From UBA2136 sp963974105 (GTDB taxonomy: Bacteria; Pseudomonadota; Alphaproteobacteria; UBA2136), in assembly GCA_963974105.1 (NCBI GenBank), contig CAXBBG010000001.1, positions 620,001 to 684,000 of the forward strand: DNA of 64,000 bases, in the 5' to 3' direction. The notes below the pieces were generated by a model. It made no database searches. It was not told the origin of the DNA and worked only from the letters and a program-made list of their open reading frames with translations. Shown here piece after piece: positions 59,614 to 64,000 of the stretch. Position numbers and translations under genes: made by a program. Numbering within the stretch: the stretch's first letter is position 1; every line of letters starts with the position of its first letter.

Positions 59614-60360
59614 ATGGCTAACCCATTACACCAGTTTGTTATTGAACCTTTAACGCAGGGTCCTGTTATACCAGGCACTGAAATTGCTTTTACAAACCAA
59701 TCTCTTTGGATGGTTTCTGTGACTATTTTAGTAGGCCTTTTTATGGCTTTTGGTATGCGCAAAAAAGCATTGGTTCCAGGCCGCCTTCAGGGTTTTATCG
59801 AAATTACTTACGATATGATTGACGGTTTGGTGAAAGATATTGCTGGTAAACAGGCTAAAGGCCTTATTCCAGTTGTGTTTACGCTGTTTGTTTTTATCGC
59901 TTCACTTAACGTGGCTGGTATGATCCCAACTTCATACACGGCAACATCACAAATTATCACAACAGGTGTGATGGCTATCTCTGTATTTTTAGCCGTTATT
60001 ATTATGGGTGTTTGGAAACACGGCCTTAAGTTCTTTGGCCTATTTGCGCCATCGGGTGTGCCTCTTTTCCTTATGCCTGTGCTTATCCCACTTGAAATCG
60101 TTTCTTTCTTTATCCGCCCATTCACACACGCTGTACGTTTGGCAGCTAACATGATGGCGGGACACATTGCTCTTAAAGTATTTGCAACATTTATTGTTGG
60201 CTTTATGGCAATGGAAGGCGTTGCAGTACTTGGCGCAGCTTTGCCATTTGCAGGTCTTTTTGCTTTAACAGTTTTAGAGTTGGTTGTTGCCTTGCTTCAA
60301 GCGTACATCTTCACGTTGTTAACGTGCGTGTACCTAAACGACGCAATTAACTTGCACTAG
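59614..60360 (+). CDS. atpB: ATP synthase Fo subunit a
   Basis: Subunit a forms the half channels for protons next to the c-ring in the inner membrane. The 248-aa product has about six membrane helices and the conserved FIRPFTHAVRLAANMMAGHI, with the essential Arg in AVRLAANMMAGH and the following helix LELVVALLQAYIFTLLTCVYLNDAI. MNPLxxxFVIEPL-type start. GGAG precedes the ATG. Confidence 0.97.
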   Translation: MANPLHQFVIEPLTQGPVIPGTEIAFTNQSLWMVSVTILVGLFMAFGMRKKALVPGRLQGFIEITYDMIDGLVKDIAGKQAKGLIPVVFTLFVFIASLNVAGMIPTSYTATSQIITTGVMAISVFLAVIIMGVWKHGLKFFGLFAPSGVPLFLMPVLIPLEIVSFFIRPFTHAVRLAANMMAGHIALKVFATFIVGFMAMEGVAVLGAALPFAGLFALTVLELVVALLQAYIFTLLTCVYLNDAINLH

Positions 60361-60445
60361 GAAGTTTATTAAACCTTTTAAACAATGCTGAGCTACGGTT
60401 TATTTTAGTAGAAGGCACTTTTTAAAAGCTTAATAAATTTAAATC

Positions 60446-60460
60446 GGCTGAATTTCAGCC
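60446..60460 (+). promoter_or_regulatory. Hairpin ahead of atpE
   Basis: GGCTGA-ATT-TCAGCC, 35 bases before the atpE start. In E. coli the atpB-atpE gap enhances c-subunit translation; here the role is inferred. Confidence 0.35.
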
Positions 60461-60494
60461 ATCAATATAAAATATAAAATAAAGGTTATATATC

Positions 60495-60734
60495 ATGGAA
60501 ATGGAAGCTTTAAAATTTGTAGGTGCTGGTTTAGCGGCATCTGGTATGATCGGTGCTGGTATCGGTCTTGGTAACGTATTCGGTAGCTACTTCAACGCTG
60601 TTGCACGTCAACCATCTATGGAAAAAGCTCTATCTAAGTACTTGTTCATGGGCTTCGCGCTTGTGGAAGCTATTGCGATTCTTGCATTCGTACTTGGTAT
60701 CTTGTTAATGAACGCAGCACCAGCCGCTCACTAA
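60495..60734 (+). CDS. atpE: ATP synthase Fo subunit c
   Basis: Subunit c forms the rotating ring. The 79-aa product is a two-helix hairpin: AGLAASGMIGAGIGLGNVFGSYF, the polar loop ARQPSMEKALSKY and the second helix FALVEAIAILAFVLGILLM with Glu as the proton-binding carboxylate. The GxGxG-rich first helix is typical. Sodium ligands are not evident, so proton coupling is likely. Confidence 0.97.
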   Translation: MEMEALKFVGAGLAASGMIGAGIGLGNVFGSYFNAVARQPSMEKALSKYLFMGFALVEAIAILAFVLGILLMNAAPAAH

Positions 60735-60762
60735 GCAGCTGATATAAGTTAGGAGTTATCTT

Positions 60763-61257
60763 ATGGATATGTTACTAAACGCAGAGTACTTACAAACACA
60801 GATCTTTTGGTTGGTGGTTTCTTTTTCTTGCCTACTTGTGATTATGTGGAAATTTGTAACGCCAATGCTTACAGGCACTTTGGACGCACGTGCTAACCAA
60901 ATCCGCGAGGACTTGGACCGTGCTTCAAACCTAAAAACTGAAGCTGAACAAATGCTTCGTACTTACGAAAAGCAGTTGAAAACAGCACAGCAAGAAGCAT
61001 CTGACATTGTTACACTTGCCCGTCAGGAATCTGACAAAATGGCAGCTGTACGTATGACAGAACTTGAAGCTGAACTTAGCCGTAAAGCTAAAGCTGCAGC
61101 GGATAGCATTGAGCAAGCGAAGGTAAACGCTATGGATGACCTACGTAAAGAAGTTGTTGCTATGACTTTAGAAGCAACGGAAAAAGTAGTTGGTTCAATG
61201 ATGGACGCTAAATCTGCAGGTAAATTTGCAGATGAAGCTGTGAAAGAAATGAACTAA
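60763..61257 (+). CDS. atpF: ATP synthase Fo subunit b
   Basis: Subunit b is the stator arm. The 164-aa product has an N-terminal membrane helix (residues about 12-32, IFWLVVSFSCLLVIMWKFV) and a long helix rich in Ala, Glu and Lys. LDARANQIREDLDRA is typical of b and b-prime. Alphaproteobacteria usually carry two copies (atpG/b-prime and atpF/b) in tandem; here a terminator follows at once, so only one is present at this locus. Which of the two types it represents is not certain. Confidence 0.9.
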   Translation: MDMLLNAEYLQTQIFWLVVSFSCLLVIMWKFVTPMLTGTLDARANQIREDLDRASNLKTEAEQMLRTYEKQLKTAQQEASDIVTLARQESDKMAAVRMTELEAELSRKAKAAADSIEQAKVNAMDDLRKEVVAMTLEATEKVVGSMMDAKSAGKFADEAVKEMN

Positions 61258-61280
61258 GCCTAGTCGCTTTAAGCATTCGG

Positions 61281-61310
61281 TAGACCCTCTTTTAGAGGGT
61301 CTATTTTTTT
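61281..61310 (+). terminator. Terminator of the Fo operon
   Basis: TAGACCCTCT-TTT-AGAGGGTCTA, 10-bp perfect stem, followed by seven T. Confidence 0.94.
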
Positions 61311-61329
61311 GGTTATGATAGATTATTGC

Positions 61330-61358
61330 TTGATATTTCAAAGTCTCGGGTGTATACA
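61330..61358 (+). promoter_or_regulatory. Sigma70-type promoter for the gene at 61443
   Basis: TTGATA (61330-61335), 17-bp spacer, TATACA (61353-61358), directly after the Fo terminator. The -10 overlaps a GTATAC element. Confidence 0.6.
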
Positions 61359-61442
61359 TGGTTATGTTTATAAAACATCTGCTCTACCTTTTTTTGGAAT
61401 AGTTCTTATTCCTACTTTCTGATGACATTTGGAGGGCATTTT

Positions 61443-62105
61443 ATGTCTGGTCAAAATAATGATTCAAACTCACAAGTCGATACATCTCAAATTGAAGACG
61501 CCGTAGAGGCAAACGAAGGGCAGGCTGATGCTTCTCTTACCTCAAAAGTTGGTTCTATGGCTGCAGACGTTGCTGTAGGAACCGGAAAAGCTGTTGGTGG
61601 TGCAGGGTTGGGTCTATTCAAATATATGTTATCTTTTTTATTTAGCCGTCATGGCTGGATGACTGTGGGTACTTTTTTTGCCTTTAACTTTATTTACAAC
61701 CAGCTTAGCTTTGTCGGTTGGTCGTTGTTTAGTTTTTTGCAAAGTAATGGCTTCGATGGTGTTGTTGCCTTATTAAGCCCTGAAGGTAAAACAGAGATTC
61801 AGATATTAGGCGATATTTCTATTGTCGGCGGTTTTGCCTTTTCATTGTTAACTTTAGGTGTGATGCTTCATATTGTGTCTAAAACTTTTAGTGGTTTAGG
61901 TGCGTTTTTGTCGATGGTAGGTATTGGCGTTATATTGTATGGCCTTTACTACGCTGGCGTTTTACAAACTATGGAAAGCCCTGCTTTAATTGAGTTAGGC
62001 TATGCTTTGGCTTCTGTTGCAATTTATGTAATTGCACGTAAAGCTAAGTTTGTGAAAGAAATTACAGGCGTACGCGAAGTACAAGATGATGGTGACGACC
62101 TTTAA
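61443..62105 (+). CDS. Unknown membrane protein
   Basis: The 220-aa product has a polar acidic N terminus (residues 1-50), then hydrophobic segments at about 55-75, 75-95, 110-135 and 150-180, some amphipathic, with GGAGLGLFKYMLSF. It ends with a charged tail (VREVQDDGDDL). GGAGGG lies ahead of the ATG at 61443. No family recognised. Confidence 0.7.
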   Translation: MSGQNNDSNSQVDTSQIEDAVEANEGQADASLTSKVGSMAADVAVGTGKAVGGAGLGLFKYMLSFLFSRHGWMTVGTFFAFNFIYNQLSFVGWSLFSFLQSNGFDGVVALLSPEGKTEIQILGDISIVGGFAFSLLTLGVMLHIVSKTFSGLGAFLSMVGIGVILYGLYYAGVLQTMESPALIELGYALASVAIYVIARKAKFVKEITGVREVQDDGDDL

Positions 62106-62123
62106 AAATGGTTTTTATAATAA

Positions 62124-62155
62124 AGGGCGGTGTTTAAACGCCCTGTATTTGTTTT
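62124..62155 (+). terminator. Terminator after the membrane protein gene
   Basis: AGGGCG/CGCCCT stem (62124-62129 with 62139-62144) with a T-rich tail. Confidence 0.6.
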
Positions 62156-62171
62156 ATGAAGAGGCATCTCT

Positions 62172-62507
62172 ATGAAAATTAACATTGATGAAGATATGAG
62201 GCGCTATGCAAAAAGCCGTTTCCCTGATTTAAAGGTTCTTCAAAAAGCATTTGATACAGTAGGTAAAATGAAAGACTTGTTTAACCCTGTGGATATTGAA
62301 CGCGCTTTGCCGCGTTTATCGTCCGAGCAGGTTGAAATTGTTTTTGAGCTCCTTGTTTATACTTATGATGATGATGAGCCTGATTTTGAAATAGCATGCG
62401 CTTTAAATTATAAAATGATTGGTTATGAACAGTCTCCTAATTATGAGGCTATGACGCAATGTATTTATGATAATTTAAGAGCACATCCAAACCCTTTTAG
62501 CCACTAA
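62172..62507 (+). CDS. Small acidic protein, unknown (pair with the next gene)
   Basis: The 111-aa product is helical, with KINIDEDMRRYAKSRFPDLKVLQKAF at the start and an acidic region (YTYDDDEPDFEIACAL). No signal peptide. GAGG lies upstream. Gene 62530 follows after 22 bases and looks similar in size and acidity. Function unknown. Confidence 0.65.
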   Translation: MKINIDEDMRRYAKSRFPDLKVLQKAFDTVGKMKDLFNPVDIERALPRLSSEQVEIVFELLVYTYDDDEPDFEIACALNYKMIGYEQSPNYEAMTQCIYDNLRAHPNPFSH

Positions 62508-62529
62508 TACCTTATATGGAGGGGATATT

Positions 62530-62865
62530 ATGATCAATGATGTATCCGATGAAATTTTAGCTGATATTCTATTGCATGGTACCTTAACCAAAGATTTTTT
62601 TTTAGAAATGGCTGAGCTGTTTAAACAAATGCCCAGCCCCATAGATGAAAATGATTTGGAAAAACTTTTTAAGAATTTACCAGATGACGATGACAATGAC
62701 GAAGAAGCCGTGGAAGATAATGCTTTTATTGTTTTTTTATTATTGGTACGCCACGATGGTGACGACTTAGGCGAACATGCCTTGTTTACATTGGACGATG
62801 GCAACACTTTTCAGCGTGCAAGTAAATACGATGAAATTGTGAAACGCATTGCAAATCAACTTTAA
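62530..62865 (+). CDS. Small acidic protein, unknown
   Basis: The 111-aa product has a helical start and a poly-Asp/Glu stretch (LPDDDDNDEEAVEDN) then FIVFLLLVRHDGDDLGEHALFTLDDGN. GGAGGGG precedes the ATG. It is likely cotranscribed with the previous gene and closed by a terminator. Function unknown. Confidence 0.65.
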   Translation: MINDVSDEILADILLHGTLTKDFFLEMAELFKQMPSPIDENDLEKLFKNLPDDDDNDEEAVEDNAFIVFLLLVRHDGDDLGEHALFTLDDGNTFQRASKYDEIVKRIANQL

Positions 62866-62869
62866 GCGC

Positions 62870-62908
62870 ATTAAAAAAGCACTCTATATAAATAGGGTGC
62901 TTTTTTTG
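62870..62908. terminator. Bidirectional terminator between converging genes
   Basis: AAAAAAGCAC-T-CTAT paired with ATAG-G-GTGCTTTTTT, lengthened by GCGCA/TGCGC outside. Confidence 0.85.
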
Positions 62909-62927
62909 TGCGCTGGTATTAAGTGGC

Positions 62928-63494
62928 TTAGCTTGTGCCTTTGCCTGCGTTGCGCCAAATATTGGCAGAGGTATTGTCGCAGTGGTGCACGTGGGCTGCC
63001 AGTTCGCAGGCTGTGTGCTTTTCTCCACTATAATCGTCACCTTCGCCATGGGTATATTTTAAAGCGTTAAGTTCGTCGTCTGTGAAGCGGAAGTTATATT
63101 TTAATTGCATATCTTTTAAAATATCTTTCTTGATGCTTTTCCATGAGGCACCTTGTTTGTGCATCTTTTGAAATTTTTGGCAATCTTCATGCTTATCTGA
63201 GCCATATTTAAAGGGTTTTTCCATATCGTGAAAGAAGAGAGCTATGATGGCGTTGTCTTGGGTAAAGGGTAAAGGGCGTATGGCAGACAGAGCTTCATAG
63301 GTTGCACGGTTGACACGAAATGTTTCGGTAATATGGTCGGCATAACCGCCAGCCCAAGCTTGGTGTTTAACGTTTGAACCACGCGCTTCATGAAAAAGAT
63401 TGATGTGGTCATTGTAAATTTTGATAAGGGCTTGTTTGCGGGGGTCTGACATTTGATTTAAAAAATCAATGAACTTTAAATTGAGTAAGGACAT
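62928..63494 (-). CDS. HD-domain phosphohydrolase-like protein
   Basis: The 188-aa product has the HD-superfamily order: KHQAWAGGYADHITETF (first His), IIALFFHDMEKPFKYG (the HD pair), TDDELNALKYTHGEGDDYSG and ELAAHVHHCDNTSAN (last His and Asp). Such proteins hydrolyse nucleotides or cyclic nucleotides. Its substrate is unknown; the size matches small HD proteins of phages and bacteria. Confidence 0.75.
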   Translation of the reverse strand: MSLLNLKFIDFLNQMSDPRKQALIKIYNDHINLFHEARGSNVKHQAWAGGYADHITETFRVNRATYEALSAIRPLPFTQDNAIIALFFHDMEKPFKYGSDKHEDCQKFQKMHKQGASWKSIKKDILKDMQLKYNFRFTDDELNALKYTHGEGDDYSGEKHTACELAAHVHHCDNTSANIWRNAGKGTS

Positions 63495-63509
63495 AGGGCG
63501 TTTCCTTTA

Positions 63510-63543
63510 AAAGAAAAGGTTATTCTGTTTTGAACAACCTTTT
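63510..63543 (-). terminator. Possible terminator of the outer-membrane protein gene
   Basis: AAAAGGTT (63514-63521) pairs with AACCTTTT (63536-63543); on the minus strand it is followed by a T-rich tail. It lies 20 bases after the stop at 63563. Confidence 0.55.
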
Positions 63544-63562
63544 ATAGCATGGATATTTGTAA

Positions 63563-64000
63563 CTAGAAAGAGTGTATGTATCCAAGGCTTAAACGTCCCT
63601 GAATGTCACTTGCAACAATGGGGCTGCTTTGTGCTTTTGAAATTTTGCTTAACCCCGCACTTATTGCAATGCTTTGTTTTTCTTGGAGTTGATAACTAAG
63701 TCCAGCACTTATGCCATAGTTTAATATGCCTTTTTTCCCTTTGTAAGCGGTGCGATTGGCTGTCACTTCATTGGTTTTAACGCCAAAGTAGTCATCCATG
63801 TAGGTGTTATCGGCCCATGCTGTACCAACGGAAAATGAGCCTGTTACTTTTTCACTTAATTTACAGTTACAGCCTACATTGGCAGAAATTACAAGGCCAT
63901 TATTGTCGCCACTAAGGCCTTTAGAAAGGTTGATACCACCATTGTATTCGTTGTGCCCATAGCGGAAAAAGAGATTGGTAGTTCCCGTTTCATTGACGCC
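63563..64000 (-). CDS. MipA/OmpV-family outer membrane protein, C-terminal part (5' end outside window)
   Basis: The minus-strand frame is open to the window end and holds the last 145 residues. The pattern fits MipA/OmpV: beta-barrel strands alternating with turns (FFRYGHNEYNGGINLSKGL, VSANVGCNCKLSEKVTGSFS is one strand pair), a conserved WADNTYMDDYFGV segment, SIAISAGLS, SSPIVASDIQGRLSLGYIHSF, with terminal Phe as in barrel proteins. The AADSPIV block is typical for the family. Upstream part and signal peptide are not in the window. Confidence 0.8.
   Translation of the reverse strand, partial: GVNETGTTNLFFRYGHNEYNGGINLSKGLSGDNNGLVISANVGCNCKLSEKVTGSFSVGTAWADNTYMDDYFGVKTNEVTANRTAYKGKKGILNYGISAGLSYQLQEKQSIAISAGLSKISKAQSSPIVASDIQGRLSLGYIHSF

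Noticed and set aside
1..64000. CRISPR arrays, IS elements, integrases, rRNA and tRNA genes
   Set aside because: None found on reading both strands; no regular spacer-repeat pattern, no transposase-like protein, and no rRNA-like segments.

Overview
The window reads as chromosomal DNA of a low-GC alphaproteobacterium. The evidence is the pairing of a very large NAD-dependent glutamate dehydrogenase (about 1,600 aa), a DUF2125 protein, a separate Fo operon (atpI, atpB, atpE, atpF) without F1 genes, and flagellar-type C-terminal domains. I cannot assign a genus. No rRNA, tRNA, CRISPR array, integrase or insertion sequence was seen. Most genes have purine-rich ribosome binding sites, and many transcription units end in a short GC hairpin with a T tract.

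Layout. 1-2932: translation and RNA genes (infB 3' end, rbfA, truB, rpsO). 3002-4665: two unknown leftward genes. 5019-7220: pnp. 7417-9058: a small membrane protein, a candidate structured RNA with 6S-like motifs (about 7740-7901), and rimI-tsaB. 9251-10797: three small genes with flagellar rod-like features. 11017-15870: NAD-GDH. 16078-17298: a CxC permease plus a mini-thioredoxin. 17953-26448: metabolism and redox genes (metY, prolyl aminopeptidase, a mitochondrial-type aconitase, AhpC-type peroxiredoxin, trxB) with a tandem pair of unknown paralogues. 26520-32358: an Ntn-hydrolase-like protein, a PIF1-like helicase, a cupin and a DUF2125 protein. 32540-36396: an orphan VirD4/TraG coupling ATPase among unknown genes.

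36599-39323 is a bufferin-type operon: a Cys-rich secreted precursor (BufA1), the MNIO/DUF692 enzyme (BufB), its DUF2063 partner (BufC) and a DUF1223 thioredoxin-like protein. Two tiny membrane proteins with Cys-rich tails lie just downstream on the other strand. 40167-43043: rmuC, an aminotransferase and a secreted unknown. 43201-49982: ffh-rpsP-rimM ... trmD ... rplS, a normally compact ribosome/SRP cluster here interrupted by a zinc-metalloprotease-like membrane protein, small unknown genes and a DMT transporter. 50246-56700: Lon-N protein, a degenerate uracil-DNA-glycosylase-like protein, a soluble lytic transglycosylase, rnhB, a glycosyltransferase, mutY and a DUF721 protein. 56706-61257: DsbA-like protein, atpI, an S49 peptidase, then atpB-atpE-atpF. 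61443-64000: unknown membrane and acidic proteins, an HD-domain protein and a MipA/OmpV-like outer membrane protein cut by the window end.

Points most worth following: the bufferin operon with its Cys-rich neighbours, the VirD4 island, the candidate small RNA at 7740-7901, the structured rpsP leader, the degenerate UDG-like protein, the aconitase type, and recurrent TTGTAA-N17-TATAAT and GTATAC promoter elements. All identifications come from reading the sequence and from remembered family features; no database search was run.
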